Assembly (NCBI GenBank): GCA_937138415.1
Contig: CAKZPA010000007.1
Coordinates: 1 to 51,379, forward strand
DNA: 51,379 bases
Direction: 5' to 3'
Origin: an uncultured Nitrospiraceae bacterium
GTDB lineage: Bacteria > Nitrospirota > Thermodesulfovibrionia > Thermodesulfovibrionales > SM23-35
Part shown: piece by piece, positions 23,917 through 33,426 of the stretch
Layout: each line of letters opens with the position of its first letter
How positions within the stretch are numbered: the stretch's first letter is position 1
The notes under the pieces: generated by a model
Told to the model about the DNA's origin: nothing
What the model saw: the letters and a program-made list of their open reading frames with translations, nothing else
Database searches by the model: none
Made by a program: the position numbers and the translations under genes

Positions 23917-24957
23917 ATGCAAATATTAAGTGAAAGAAGCAAAAAAATCCTCTACGCGGTCATTCAGAGTTACATAAATTACCCTGATCCCGTCGGCTCG
24001 AGAGTCGTGACAAAACGGTACTCTTTTGGCTTGTCACCTGCGACGGTCCGGAATATCATGGCCGACCTCGAGGAGATGGGATTCCTCACGCAGCCGCATA
24101 CGTCCGCGGGAAGGGTGCCGACTGACCTCGCGTATCGATTCTACGTCGATTCCCTCGTCAAACAGGGCGATCCGAACGCCAATATAGAGGTCGAGATCTT
24201 CCAGGGGCTCTACAAGAGGCTGGAAATGCTCAAAAACGATATCGAATTGCTGCTCAGCGAGGCGACGAGGAGCCTTTCGCTGTTGTCCCACTATCTCGGC
24301 GTGGCGATGTCGCCCACTCCGGACATGACGACGCTGAAGAAGATCACGCTCCTCAAGTACAGTGAAGACAAAGTGGCCGTTGTCCTTTTCACGGACGAGG
24401 GGTTCATCAAGAACAAGATCGTCGCGATCGACCCGAACATCTCGCAAAAAGATCTCAACCGTATCGCGACGTACCTCAATTCGGAATTTTCCGGTTGTTC
24501 GTTCCACGAGATCAGGATGGGGCTGGTTCAGGAGATGAAGCGGGAGAAGACAGAGTGCGACTTTCTGATCTCCCGGGCGATGCGGATATGCAAGGAGGCA
24601 CTCTGCTTTCCGCTCAACGAGCTGTTCGTGTCGGGCCTCCCGGAAGTTCTGGACTTGCCCGATTTTACGGATCTGAAGACGATCAGGCAACTATCGAAGG
24701 CATTGGAAGATAAACACAACATCATCAAGATCCTCGACAAGATGTCCGAGAGCGAGGGGGTTCAGGTCGTTATCGGATCCGAGAACGAGCGGGACGAGAT
24801 GAAGAAGCTGAGTCTCGTCGCGTCGCCCTGCAAGGAAAATGACCGACCGATCGGCGTGGTGGGCATCATCGGGCCGACGCGGATGAACTATGCGAAGGCT
24901 ATCTATATCGTCGAAAATACCGCGAAGTTCATCTCGAGGCTCGTGACCGAGAAGTGA
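23917..24957 (+). CDS. hrcA: Heat-inducible transcription repressor HrcA
   Basis: A 346-residue repressor with an N-terminal winged helix (SERSKKILYAVIQSYI, then GSRVVTKRYSFGLSPATVRN and MADLEEMGFLTQPHTSAGR). GAF-like and dimer domains follow, ending with IGPTRMNYAKAIYIVE. It binds CIRCE, which lies directly before it. I chose ATG at 23917, since the TTG at 23902 lies inside the operator. It is the first gene of hrcA-grpE-dnaK-dnaJ. Confidence 0.96.
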   Translation: MQILSERSKKILYAVIQSYINYPDPVGSRVVTKRYSFGLSPATVRNIMADLEEMGFLTQPHTSAGRVPTDLAYRFYVDSLVKQGDPNANIEVEIFQGLYKRLEMLKNDIELLLSEATRSLSLLSHYLGVAMSPTPDMTTLKKITLLKYSEDKVAVVLFTDEGFIKNKIVAIDPNISQKDLNRIATYLNSEFSGCSFHEIRMGLVQEMKREKTECDFLISRAMRICKEALCFPLNELFVSGLPEVLDLPDFTDLKTIRQLSKALEDKHNIIKILDKMSESEGVQVVIGSENERDEMKKLSLVASPCKENDRPIGVVGIIGPTRMNYAKAIYIVENTAKFISRLVTEK

Positions 24958-24961
24958 TCGC

Positions 24962-25561
24962 ATGGCAGAGCACGTCCCGTTGAACGAAAAGCCGATATCG
25001 GACCGGGAAACCCCCGCGGGAGAGGAGTTGCCGGAAACGAGCGCGGTATCGACCGCGGACGAAAAAGAGCGTCTCGCGGCGGAACTTCAGGAGGTGCAGG
25101 ATAAGTACCTGCGGCTGTACGCGGAATTCGAGAACTACAAAAAGAGGGTCACGAGAGATAAAGAGGATCTCCTCAAGTACGGGAACGAGAAGCTCCTGCG
25201 AGAACTCCTTCCCGTGGTCGACAACCTCGAAATGGCCTTGAAGCATGCTGATGACGCCTCGTCAGGCCTTGTCCAGGGGGTGGAGATGACCCTCAGGGAA
25301 CTGAAGAAAACAGTCCGGGGGTTCGGCCTTACGGAAATCGAAGCCGAAGGGAAGCCGTTCAATCCCGTTGTGCACGAAGCGATGGTCCAGGTCGAGAGGG
25401 ATGACGTCGAGGAGAACACGGTCGTCGAGGAGTACCGGAAGGGGTACATGCTTCAGGACAAGGTAATCAGGGCGGCGCTCGTTGCCGTGTCGAAGAAGCC
25501 CGCGAGAGGAGTGCACGGAAAAGAGAGCGGCGTGGAGATTCAGAATAAAGAGGAGGAATGA
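24962..25561 (+). CDS. grpE: Nucleotide exchange factor GrpE
   Basis: A 199-residue partner of DnaK that speeds ADP release. An acidic N-terminus of about 35 residues leads to a long coiled coil ([21 protein letters not shown]). The C-terminal beta wing follows ([36 protein letters not shown]). The ATG lies 4 bases after hrcA and the stop is 4 bases before dnaK, so the genes are tightly linked. Confidence 0.96.
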   Translation: MAEHVPLNEKPISDRETPAGEELPETSAVSTADEKERLAAELQEVQDKYLRLYAEFENYKKRVTRDKEDLLKYGNEKLLRELLPVVDNLEMALKHADDASSGLVQGVEMTLRELKKTVRGFGLTEIEAEGKPFNPVVHEAMVQVERDDVEENTVVEEYRKGYMLQDKVIRAALVAVSKKPARGVHGKESGVEIQNKEEE

Positions 25562-25565
25562 GACG

Positions 25566-27476
25566 ATGGGAAAAGCAGTTGGGATAGATCTTGGCACGAC
25601 GAACTCGGTCGTCGCGGTGGTTCAGGCGGGCGATCCGGTCGTGATCGCGAATCAGGAGGGAATGAGAACGACGCCGTCCGTCGTGGCCATCACGGAAAAA
25701 GGCGAGCGGTTGGTCGGACAGATCGCGAAACGGCAAGCGATCACGAATCCAGAAAACACCATATTCTCTATCAAGAGATTGATGGGCAGGAAGTACAACT
25801 CGCCGGAGGTGGAGCACGCGCGGAAACGACTTCCCTATAAAATTGTCGAGGCGGCTAATGGCGACGCGCACGTGGAGATCAGGGGCAAGCGGTATTCGCC
25901 GCCCGAAATCTCGGCGATGATCCTTCAGAAACTGAAGCAGGCGGCCGAGGACTACCTCGGCGAACCCGTGACGGAAGCGGTCATCACGGTTCCCGCGTAC
26001 TTTGACGATAGCCAGCGCCAGGCGACGAAAGACGCCGGCAGAATCGCGGGGCTGAACGTGCTCCGTATCATCAACGAACCGACGGCGGCCGCGCTCGCGT
26101 ACGGGATGGACAAGAAGAAAGAGGAAAAGATAGGCGTATACGACCTCGGGGGCGGCACCTTCGACATATCGATTCTCGAGATCGGCGAGGGCGTGATCGA
26201 GGTGAGATCGACCAACGGGAATACCTACCTCGGTGGCGACGATTTCGATCTTCGGATCATGGACTGGCTGGTCGAAGAGTTCAAGAAAGATCAGGGGATC
26301 GACCTGAAGAACGACCGCATGGCGTTGCAGAGGTTGAAGGAAGCGGCCGAGAAGGCAAAGATCGAACTTTCGACCGCGACCGAGACGGAAATCAACCTGC
26401 CGTTCATCACGGCAGACGCGAGCGGCCCCAAGCATCTTTTGATGAAGTTGACGAGGGCGAAGTTAGAGCAGCTCGTCGGCGATCTCATCGAGGCGACGAT
26501 CGGTCCGTGCAAGAATGCCCTCTCGGATGCGAATCTGACGCCGGGGAATATCGATGAGGTGCTGCTTGTCGGCGGGCAGACGAGGACCCCTAAGGTGCAG
26601 CAGGTCGTCCAGAGTTTCTTCGGCAAAGAGCCGAACAAGAGCGTCAATCCCGATGAGGTCGTCGCTGTGGGTGCTGCGATCCAGGCGGCGGTGCTCAAGG
26701 GAGACGTGAAAGAGGTATTGCTTCTCGACGTGACGCCGCTATCGCTCGGGATCGAGACGCTCGGCGGAATCTTCACGAAAATTATCGAGCGGAACACCAC
26801 GATTCCGACGAAAAAGAGCCAGGTGTTCTCGACCGCGACGGACAACCAGCCCGCGGTCTCGATTAAGGTCTTCCAGGGCGAACGGGAGATGGCGGCGGAC
26901 AATAAGCTCCTCGGCAATTTCGAGCTCATCGGCATACCGCCCGCGCCGCGGGGTGTCCCGCAGATCGAGGTGACGTTCGACATCGACGCGAACGGCATCC
27001 TCCACGTATCGGCGAAAGATCTCGGTACGGGCAAGGAGCAGTCCATCAGGATAACGGCATCGAGTGGACTCACCGAAGAGGAGATCAAGAAGATGCGGCG
27101 CGATGCGGAAGCGCACGCCGAGGAGGACAAGAAGAAGAGGCAACTCGCCGAAGCCAAGAACGAAGCGGATACGCTCGTCTACACGGTCGAGAAGTCACTC
27201 AAGGATTACGGGGATAAATTGACGGAAGCCGAGAAGAAGGAGATCGAGGAAGCGCTCGAACGCTGCAGGAAGGCGAAAGACACGGCCGTTGACGTGTCCG
27301 AGATCAAGTCGGCGACGGAGCAGCTCATGACGAAGTCGCATAAACTCGCGGAGCACCTCTACAAGACGGGAGGTCCGCAGGCTGGCGCCGGTCCCGGCGC
27401 GTCGGCATCGGGAGCGAAGGGGCCCGAGGAAGAGGTCGTGGAAGCGGAGTTCGAAGACGTCGATAAGAATAAATGA
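25566..27476 (+). CDS. dnaK: Chaperone DnaK (Hsp70)
   Basis: A 636-residue Hsp70. The ATPase domain begins [17 protein letters not shown] and includes [17 protein letters not shown]. The interdomain linker is [20 protein letters not shown], the substrate-binding beta domain follows, and the helical lid ends in [13 protein letters not shown], typical of bacterial DnaK. I chose ATG at 25566 behind GAGGAGG, not the longer frame that runs back into grpE. It folds and protects proteins with DnaJ and GrpE. Confidence 0.97.
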   Translation: MGKAVGIDLGTTNSVVAVVQAGDPVVIANQEGMRTTPSVVAITEKGERLVGQIAKRQAITNPENTIFSIKRLMGRKYNSPEVEHARKRLPYKIVEAANGDAHVEIRGKRYSPPEISAMILQKLKQAAEDYLGEPVTEAVITVPAYFDDSQRQATKDAGRIAGLNVLRIINEPTAAALAYGMDKKKEEKIGVYDLGGGTFDISILEIGEGVIEVRSTNGNTYLGGDDFDLRIMDWLVEEFKKDQGIDLKNDRMALQRLKEAAEKAKIELSTATETEINLPFITADASGPKHLLMKLTRAKLEQLVGDLIEATIGPCKNALSDANLTPGNIDEVLLVGGQTRTPKVQQVVQSFFGKEPNKSVNPDEVVAVGAAIQAAVLKGDVKEVLLLDVTPLSLGIETLGGIFTKIIERNTTIPTKKSQVFSTATDNQPAVSIKVFQGEREMAADNKLLGNFELIGIPPAPRGVPQIEVTFDIDANGILHVSAKDLGTGKEQSIRITASSGLTEEEIKKMRRDAEAHAEEDKKKRQLAEAKNEADTLVYTVEKSLKDYGDKLTEAEKKEIEEALERCRKAKDTAVDVSEIKSATEQLMTKSHKLAEHLYKTGGPQAGAGPGASASGAKGPEEEVVEAEFEDVDKNK

Positions 27477-27547
27477 TTTTTAGAGAAAGAAGGAGAGAGA
27501 AGAAAGAACGCTCCTGACGCAGAGAGGAGAGAGCCGAACAATCATGC

Positions 27548-27589
27548 GCGGGACTGCATCGTGCGGTGCGATGCGGTCCCGCTTTGTTT
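27548..27589 (+). terminator. Strong hairpin between dnaK and dnaJ
   Basis: GCGGGAC/GTCCCGC plus GCATCG/CGATGC, joined by a T-G pair, form a 14-bp stem with a 7-base loop, followed by TTTGTTT. It should terminate or attenuate transcription after dnaK, lowering dnaJ dosage. TATACT at 27614-27619 may give dnaJ its own start, but no good -35 box is seen at normal spacing. Confidence 0.7.
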
Positions 27590-27631
27590 GCGGTAGAGAG
27601 GACAGTAATTAGGTATACTAATGCTCACGAT

Positions 27632-28729
27632 ATGAAAGATTACTACGAGATACTGGGAGTGCCCCGGAGCGCGACGGAAGCGGAGATCAAGAAGGCCTTC
27701 AGGCAGCTCGCCCTGAAGTATCATCCGGACAGGAATCCGGGCGACAAGGAGGCGGAGGAGACCTTCAAGCAGATCAACGAGGCGTACTCATGCCTCAGCG
27801 ACCCCGAGAAACGAGCACACTATGACCGGTACGGGACCGTCGAGGGAGTCGGCACCGGGTACAGTCCTTTCGGGACCGGTTTCGGGGACATCTTCGACGA
27901 TATTTTCGGGGATTTCTTCGGTACGTTTACGGGGCGGCGCAGGGCACGGCCGACGAGGGGGAGCGATCTCAGGTACGATCTCGACATCACGCTCATGGAG
28001 GCCGCATTCGGCACCGAGAAGGTGATCGAAATCCCTCGCTGGGAATCCTGCAGCGACTGTAACGGTACCGGTTCCGCTCCCGGGAGATCTCCGTCCGTGT
28101 GCCAGAATTGTCGCGGCAGCGGTCAGATCAGGATACAGCAAGGGTTCTTCAGCATTGCGAGAACGTGCGAACGGTGCGGCGGTTCCGGGAAAGTCATCAC
28201 GGACCCATGCAAAAAATGCAACGGGGAGGGGAGGCTTCGGATCTACAAAAGTATCTCGGTAAAGATCCCCGGCGGCGTTGACACGGGCTCGAGACTCAGG
28301 ATTTCGGGAGAAGGCGAGATGGGCGTTCACGGAGGCCCGAGGGGCGACCTGTACATTTACCTGAATGTGGAAGAGCACCCTTTCTTTAGGAGGGAAGGGA
28401 ACGATCTCCTCTGCGAGGTTCCGATCTCGTTTCCGCAGGCGGCGCTCGGCGCGGAGATCGAGGTGCCGACGATCGACGGTGCTCACAAATTGAAGATCCC
28501 CGCGGGAACGCCATCGGGGAAGGTATTCCATATCAAGGGGAAGGGTGTGCAGAAGCTTGGCGGCACCTCGAGGGGCGATCAGGTCGTCCGTGTCTATGTG
28601 GATGTGCCGAAGAATCTGACGCAGCGGCAGCGGGAACTCCTCGAGGAATTTGCCCGCCTGAGCGGTGACGAGGTGAACAAATCTTTCAGGGAAAAATTGA
28701 AGAACTTGTTCACGAGCGCTGAAAAATGA
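27632..28729 (+). CDS. dnaJ: Chaperone DnaJ (Hsp40)
   Basis: A 365-residue type I DnaJ. The J domain (residues 1-70) contains the HPD motif in [11 protein letters not shown] Gly/Phe-rich stretch follows ([15 protein letters not shown]). The zinc domain has all four CxxCxGxG motifs: [24 protein letters not shown] and CKKCNGEG. C-terminal substrate domains complete it. I chose ATG at 27632, which starts [13 protein letters not shown]; no good ribosome site precedes it. It is separated from dnaK by 155 bases that hold a terminator-like hairpin. Confidence 0.96.
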   Translation: MKDYYEILGVPRSATEAEIKKAFRQLALKYHPDRNPGDKEAEETFKQINEAYSCLSDPEKRAHYDRYGTVEGVGTGYSPFGTGFGDIFDDIFGDFFGTFTGRRRARPTRGSDLRYDLDITLMEAAFGTEKVIEIPRWESCSDCNGTGSAPGRSPSVCQNCRGSGQIRIQQGFFSIARTCERCGGSGKVITDPCKKCNGEGRLRIYKSISVKIPGGVDTGSRLRISGEGEMGVHGGPRGDLYIYLNVEEHPFFRREGNDLLCEVPISFPQAALGAEIEVPTIDGAHKLKIPAGTPSGKVFHIKGKGVQKLGGTSRGDQVVRVYVDVPKNLTQRQRELLEEFARLSGDEVNKSFREKLKNLFTSAEK

Positions 28730-28734
28730 AGAGA

Positions 28735-28772
28735 CAGGGTTCGAAGGTCCGAATCGGACGCTCGAATCCCTG
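28735..28772 (+). terminator. Hairpin after dnaJ
   Basis: CAGGGTTCGA pairs with TCGAA-T-CCCTG (one bulged T), and inside it GTCCG pairs with CGGAC around AAT. It starts 5 bases after the dnaJ stop. No T-run follows, so it may stabilise the 3' end rather than terminate. Confidence 0.4.
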
Positions 28773-28867
28773 ACCCCTGTGTGCCCCAGATTATTCATAC
28801 CTTCAAGAGACAGGACATAGTATTCTCACTATCACCAGAAATTTATGGATTAAAAGGGGTCATTCCA

Positions 28868-29650
28868 TTGGTAAGACTTTTTCTTCCCTCAGCCTGTGTC
28901 GGTGACAAGACGCTGACGATCAGCGGCGAGCCCGCTCACTATCTCCTCTCCGTCCTCAGGTGTCGCACGGGGGATATGTTCATCGCCTTCAATGGCAGGG
29001 GGGACTGTTTCAGAATGGCGATCGACGACCTCGGGAAGCGAACCGTTACCGCCTCGGTTCTCGAGAGCTTTCCGTGCAACCTCGAGTCAGGCCTCCACAC
29101 CGTGCTTGTTCAGGGGCTCCTCAAGGGCGCGAAAATGGATGTGGTTGTCCAGAAGGCGACAGAACTCGGAATGAACGAGTTCATGCCCGTCGTAACGGAG
29201 CGGAGTCAACTGCGTGACACGAGAAAGGTGAAAAGGTGGCAGAAGATAGCGGAAGAGGCGTCGCGACAATCAGGCAGATCCGTCGTGCCTCTCGTGCACG
29301 AACCGATCGAATTCGAACACTACGCAGCGATGTTTTTCCCCAACCCGGAGCGTCGAGGCTTCATTTTCTACGAAGAAGAAGGAACTTCTCTGAAAGACCT
29401 TTATCGGATGCTTCGCGGGAACGAACGCACGGCATCTGAAGGAGCAGAAAAGGCAGACCCTGAAACACGACCGCTCCATTCTCTCCACATCTGTATCGGG
29501 CCGGAAGGCGGATTCACGAGAGATGAAGTACGGTTTGCTCAGGGAATGGGCTTCGCCGTCGTCTCGCTGGGGAAACGGATTCTCAAAGCCGACACGGCGG
29601 CAATTTCAGCCATGACGCTCGTCCAGTTCCTCTTCGGTGACATGGGATAG
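28868..29650 (+). CDS. rsmE: 16S rRNA (uracil-1498-N3)-methyltransferase RsmE
   Basis: A 260-residue SPOUT methyltransferase with an N-terminal PUA-like domain (HYLLSVLRCRTGDMF) and the knotted SAM site: GLLKGAKMDVVVQKATELGM, then IGPEGGFTRDEV and LGKRILKADTAAI. It methylates U1498 of 16S rRNA. I chose TTG at 28868, preceded by AAAAGGGG, because homology begins at VRLFLPS. A GTG at 28781 would add 29 unrelated residues. A low-similarity insert (about residues 175-205) makes it slightly longer than the usual 245. Placement after dnaJ is common. Confidence 0.92.
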   Translation: MVRLFLPSACVGDKTLTISGEPAHYLLSVLRCRTGDMFIAFNGRGDCFRMAIDDLGKRTVTASVLESFPCNLESGLHTVLVQGLLKGAKMDVVVQKATELGMNEFMPVVTERSQLRDTRKVKRWQKIAEEASRQSGRSVVPLVHEPIEFEHYAAMFFPNPERRGFIFYEEEGTSLKDLYRMLRGNERTASEGAEKADPETRPLHSLHICIGPEGGFTRDEVRFAQGMGFAVVSLGKRILKADTAAISAMTLVQFLFGDMG

Positions 29651-29734
29651 TTTTCCCGTGCACGTCGCAGAGTTTATCTGTCGTTGACGCCCTGGAGGGC
29701 ATTCCCCTGTGGGACTAAGGGATAATGCCGGGAT

Positions 29735-29911
29735 CTATTCCGCTTGCCGAATTGCTGTAACCCTCTCGATCGGGATGACGACCCAGCCTATTTCGGATTG
29801 GAGATGCACATCCTGATGACTCACCTCAACGAGATTCCCCGTATATGTCATCTCGATCGTTTCTACGACGACGCTCTTACCAATGAGATCTGTCAAGTAA
29901 TCCTCTTTCAC
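29735..29911 (-). CDS. Small hypothetical protein (58 residues)
   Basis: A GTG start at 29911 with AAGGTGG upstream opens a 58-residue frame ending at TAG 29735. The protein has the feel of a small beta barrel (LIGKSVVVETIEMTYTGNL, then HLQSEIGWVVIPIERVTAI), like SH3- or LSm-type folds. It follows the PGPGW membrane gene by 12 bases and so probably shares its transcript. I do not know its function. Confidence 0.6.
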   Translation of the reverse strand: MKEDYLTDLIGKSVVVETIEMTYTGNLVEVSHQDVHLQSEIGWVVIPIERVTAIRQAE

Positions 29912-29923
29912 CGGTTTTCCACC

Positions 29924-30160
29924 TTATTGGTCAGACGCCGTATCTCCTCTCTTTCCAGATGCTCTGTTTTTCACTTTCACGAGCAATCGTCTCGCCCAGA
30001 CGTATTCCGTCGCGAGAATCCCTATCCCCGCAGGGATGAAGATGACGGCGGGGCCGGGCAGGACGATCATGAGGACGCCCATCAAAAGAATCGTGAAACC
30101 GACGACGGTTACGATCACTTTCTTCGCCTGACGGACACTCTTGTTCACCAGTCCGATCAT
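29924..30160 (-). CDS. PGPGW-type small membrane protein
   Basis: A 78-residue protein with two closely spaced hydrophobic segments (about 13-34 and 38-52), joined by LPGPAVIFIPAGIGIL, the pattern of the PGPGW transmembrane family. A basic tail follows. Function is unknown; the family is widespread in bacteria. The start is at 30160. It probably forms a two-gene unit with the 58-residue protein downstream. Confidence 0.75.
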   Translation of the reverse strand: MIGLVNKSVRQAKKVIVTVVGFTILLMGVLMIVLPGPAVIFIPAGIGILATEYVWARRLLVKVKNRASGKRGDTASDQ

Positions 30161-30621
30161 TCTTGATCGCTTAGAGAGACGATCGAAAACTCCTCGATTC
30201 GTTGCTTAAAAACGTCACCATTGAAAATCCGACCACGATCGCGACGCTCCAATCTTCTCCTAAAGCAGCGAGGAAGGTTTCTCGCGTCTCAATAGAAAAT
30301 ATTAGTGAACCGCGGCACGTTTGGTCAAGACGATACGGGCACCCTGCTTCGTTTGTGTGGGTCGGGACGAAGAGAGGAGGTGCGATGTGGAAGATGGAAT
30401 TCTCCTGCGAGACTGTCCGGGCGCAGTGGTACTGCACGGAGATAGGTTCTCGACGGGTTCAGTCTGTGTCGTGGTCCCGCCGAGAACAGACGGAATGAGA
30501 ACACGCTGCGGGGGCGTTGCCTCCACCCAAAGAAAAGGCTTTTCAGAGGAGCCCACAGTGTGCCGGAGCTGTTCGATTCTCCGAGTGGAAGGCGCTATCC
30601 CCGCGTTTTGGGTTGGGTGTT
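30161..30621. other. Gene-free stretch
   Basis: Short open frames occur on both strands but none has a ribosome site plus recognisable composition or similarity. No hairpin-rich or repeated element stands out. It may hold promoters for the leftward PGPGW pair. Confidence 0.45.
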
Positions 30622-30990
30622 TCAGTTCTCGACGACGACCTCGACGATGTTTTGCCGGGCGATCCCTTTTTCCTCATTTCCTTTCTTGATGAAGACGTGC
30701 ATCAATCCCATGACTTCATAGGTGCCGTTTTCGAGCGTCGTGGTGTCCCAGTTGACGGGAAAATCTTCGTCGATGTCCTCGGATTCCCCGATCTTGATCC
30801 ATGTGTCCGTATTCTTCCTGCGATAGTACCAGGGATTGGTCACACGGACGATCGGGCCTTCCATCCCCAGTTCTTGGAGTTCTCTCCTCTGGAGATTCTC
30901 GTCGAAGTCCTCTCTCAGGAGGACGACCCCGGAGTACGTTTCGAAGACCTCCGATGGAACAATGAAATGCGGTCCCCAATTATGCGACAT
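30622..30990 (-). CDS. Ig-like-domain hypothetical protein
   Basis: A 122-residue protein. The second half has the strand pattern of bacterial Ig-like domains (PVNWDTTTLENGTYEVMGLMHV, interrupted at MG, then QNIVEVVVEN). The first half contains HFIVPSEVFETYSG and PWYYRRKNTDTW. There is no signal peptide, so it appears cytoplasmic, which is odd for this fold. I chose ATG at 30990 after AAAGGAGG. It lies beyond the glnA terminator, so it is an independent unit. Function unknown. Confidence 0.65.
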   Translation of the reverse strand: MSHNWGPHFIVPSEVFETYSGVVLLREDFDENLQRRELQELGMEGPIVRVTNPWYYRRKNTDTWIKIGESEDIDEDFPVNWDTTTLENGTYEVMGLMHVFIKKGNEEKGIARQNIVEVVVEN

Positions 30991-31020
30991 GCCTCGCCTC
31001 CTTTCCAAAAACGGTTCAGT

Positions 31021-31065
31021 GAAAAATTAGGTGCGGCGTCGCACATTGGGCGCGACCCCGCACCT
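31021..31065 (-). terminator. Intrinsic terminator of glnA
   Basis: On the minus strand AGGTGCGG pairs with CCGCACCT, with an inner TCGC/GCGA pairing, followed by AATTTTTC. It lies 16 bases after the glnA stop. Stem and T-run both fit a rho-independent terminator. Confidence 0.85.
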
Positions 31066-31080
31066 TCCCATGACAACGCA

Positions 31081-32493
31081 TTAAATATCGTAGTAGAGGA
31101 AAAACTCGTACGGGTGCGGTCTCAGCCTGAGGGCGTCGACCTCGCGAGCCCTTTTGTAGTTCAACCACATCTGGATGACATCCTCGGTGAACACGTCGCC
31201 TTTCTTGAGGAACTCGTGGTCTTTTTCGAGGGCATCTAGCGCGTCCTCGAGAGAGCCGGGGAGGCTCGGAACATGCGCGAGTTCCTCCGGACCGAGTTCG
31301 TAAATGTCCTTATCGAGCGGCTCACCGGGGTCGATCTTGTTCTCAATACCGTCGAGTCCTGCCATGAGCATGGCGGCAAAGGCGAGGTAAGGGTTGCACG
31401 ACGGATCGGGGAATCTGACCTCTATCCTCTTTGCCTTCGGGCTCGGAGAGTACATCGGGATACGGATCGCGGCGGATCTGTTTCTGCTTGAATAGGCAAG
31501 ATTGATTGGCGCTTCATACCCCGGCACGAGGCGCTTGTAAGAATTCGTCGTCGGGGCGACGATCGCCGCAAGCGCGGCCGCATGTTTGAGAATCCCGCCG
31601 ATATAGTGCAGTGCGAGGTCGGAGAGGCCGGCATACCCATTGCCCGGGAAGAGGGGCTTGCCGCCTTTCCAGAGGCTCTGGTGCGTGTGCATGCCCGATC
31701 CATTGTCACCGAAGAGTGGTTTCGGCATGAGCGTAACCGTCTTCCCGTGGCGCGCTGCGACGTTTTTGATGATGTATTTGTACATGACGAGTTTGTCCGC
31801 CATTTCGACGAGCGGGGAGAATCGCATGTCGATTTCTGCCTGACCGCCGGTCGCGACTTCATGGTGTTGTGCCTCGACCGCGATGCCCGCTTTCTCGAGT
31901 TCGAGGACCATCTCGGTGCGAATGTCCTGGAGTTTGTCCATCGGGGGAACGGGGAAATACCCTTCCTTGTGTCTTGGCTTGTAGCCGAGGTTCGGCTTCT
32001 CTTCACGGCCCGAGTTCCAGATGCCCTCCACCGAATCGACATAGTAGTAGCCGCTATAGGCATTCTGGTCGAATCGCACGTCGTCGAAGATGAAAAACTC
32101 CGCTTCAGGCCCGAAGTACGCCGTGTCGGCGATGCGCGTCGATTTCATGTACGCTTCTGCCTTCTGGGCGACGTAACGGGGATCTCTGGAATAAGGTTCC
32201 TTGGTGATCGGGTCGACAACGTTGCAGATGAGGCTGAGCGTCGGATGCTGCGTGAACGGGTCCATCACCGCCGTCGAGGGATCGGGAATGACGAGCATGT
32301 CGCTCATGTGAATCGCCTGCCATCCCCTGATGGAGGAGCCGTCGAACCCCAGACCGTGTTCGAACACGTCCTCGTTCAGCTCCTTGATGGGAACCGAGAA
32401 GTGCTGCCACAGACCGGGAAAATCCATGAACTTCAGATCAACCATCACTGCTTTGTTCTTCTTTGCGAATTCGATTACTTCTTTGGGAATCAT
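31081..32493 (-). CDS. glnA: Glutamine synthetase type I
   Basis: A 470-residue GSI that makes glutamine from glutamate, ammonia and ATP. The beta-grasp domain is near the start ([17 protein letters not shown]). Active-site segments are [27 protein letters not shown] (the flexible ATP-binding region), and [10 protein letters not shown]. The C-terminal Tyr in [10 protein letters not shown] occupies the adenylylation position, so it is probably of the beta subclass, controlled by GlnE. The start at 32493 follows AAGGAGG. It is downstream of glnB and amtB and preceded by repeated CAA-TT-TTG sites. Confidence 0.97.
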   Translation of the reverse strand: MIPKEVIEFAKKNKAVMVDLKFMDFPGLWQHFSVPIKELNEDVFEHGLGFDGSSIRGWQAIHMSDMLVIPDPSTAVMDPFTQHPTLSLICNVVDPITKEPYSRDPRYVAQKAEAYMKSTRIADTAYFGPEAEFFIFDDVRFDQNAYSGYYYVDSVEGIWNSGREEKPNLGYKPRHKEGYFPVPPMDKLQDIRTEMVLELEKAGIAVEAQHHEVATGGQAEIDMRFSPLVEMADKLVMYKYIIKNVAARHGKTVTLMPKPLFGDNGSGMHTHQSLWKGGKPLFPGNGYAGLSDLALHYIGGILKHAAALAAIVAPTTNSYKRLVPGYEAPINLAYSSRNRSAAIRIPMYSPSPKAKRIEVRFPDPSCNPYLAFAAMLMAGLDGIENKIDPGEPLDKDIYELGPEELAHVPSLPGSLEDALDALEKDHEFLKKGDVFTEDVIQMWLNYKRAREVDALRLRPHPYEFFLYYDI

Positions 32494-32675
32494 ATCAACG
32501 ACCTCCTTTTTTGATGAAATTTTTTCTTTATGCCCACCTTATCGGCTGTCACGGAGACGTATCCGAAGATGTCCGCTCTCTTGACGGATCACTTATCCAA
32601 AAAGATGCCAACCATAACATATTGTTGATAATCAAGCGACTTTTTATGAGCTACGAACGAAATAGGATTGAAAAG

Positions 32676-32812
32676 CAACAATTTTGTCGGATTGATAGAC
32701 AGCGGGAGCGCCTCTCTCATCCTGTCCTCGCCATGATCGCCATTTTGCCGGGGTTAATCCGTTGCTAGTTCACATCCGACAATTTTGTCGTTAATACAAT
32801 TTTGTCGGATCG
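32676..32812. promoter_or_regulatory. Three ACAATTTTGT sites upstream of glnA
   Basis: The same 10-base core occurs at 32678-32687, 32779-32788 and 32796-32805. Flanks extend it to forms such as CCGACAATTTTGTCG, a near-perfect inverted repeat. The last two are 17 bp apart and lie within a larger inverted frame (ATCCGACA ... TGTCGGAT). The core fits CAA-N2-TTG, within the CAA-N2-5-TTG motif I recall for NtrX, and this window encodes NtrYX. Binding is inference. No good sigma-54 promoter was found in 32494-32900. Confidence 0.55.
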
Positions 32813-32830
32813 GCGACGCTCGGGGATAAC

Positions 32831-32868
32831 GGGGTACCCAGCCCGATGGCGTTCGGGACGGGTACCCC
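32831..32868. terminator. Strong inverted repeat between glnB and glnA
   Basis: GGGGTACCC and GGGTACCCC form a 9-bp stem with an inner CCGA/TCGG pairing, flanked on both sides by GATAAC. It lies 33 bases after the glnB stop (minus strand). No T-run follows, so it could be a terminator-like or processing structure. Confidence 0.45.
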
Positions 32869-32901
32869 TGATAACTGTTGACGCGTCGCGGATCTCCACC
32901 A

Positions 32902-33255
<354 letters not shown>

Positions 33256-33307
33256 TCAGTTGGTTATTCACGAGCGCTCTCTGCCGCAGGATACGTGCAC
33301 CTCTCGT

Positions 33308-33381
33308 GTCACCCTGAGCTGGGCGGCGCGGGGTCTGACAGTCCTGCAGCGCCCGCGGTTCTCCGCTCCGGTCAGGATGAC
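33308..33381. repeat. Small inverted-repeat element between amtB and glnB
   Basis: GTCACCCTGA at the left and TCAGGATGAC at the right are inverted matches around a GC-rich centre (GGCGCGGGGTCTGACAG). This belongs to the same broad class of palindromic repeats seen at 4335. It lies in the amtB-glnB spacer and would fold in the shared transcript. Confidence 0.55.
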
Positions 33382-33426
33382 GTTCTCTATGAAGAGGGTT
33401 GCATGTATCCCTGACGAACCGCCTTG

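Noticed and set aside
28735-28772. tRNA-like GGTTCGAA segment
   Set aside because: It folds as a simple hairpin after dnaJ. No acceptor or anticodon arms can be drawn.
30302-30689. Overlapping open frames on both strands in the gap before the Ig-like gene
   Set aside because: No ribosome sites, no similarity, and low-complexity composition.
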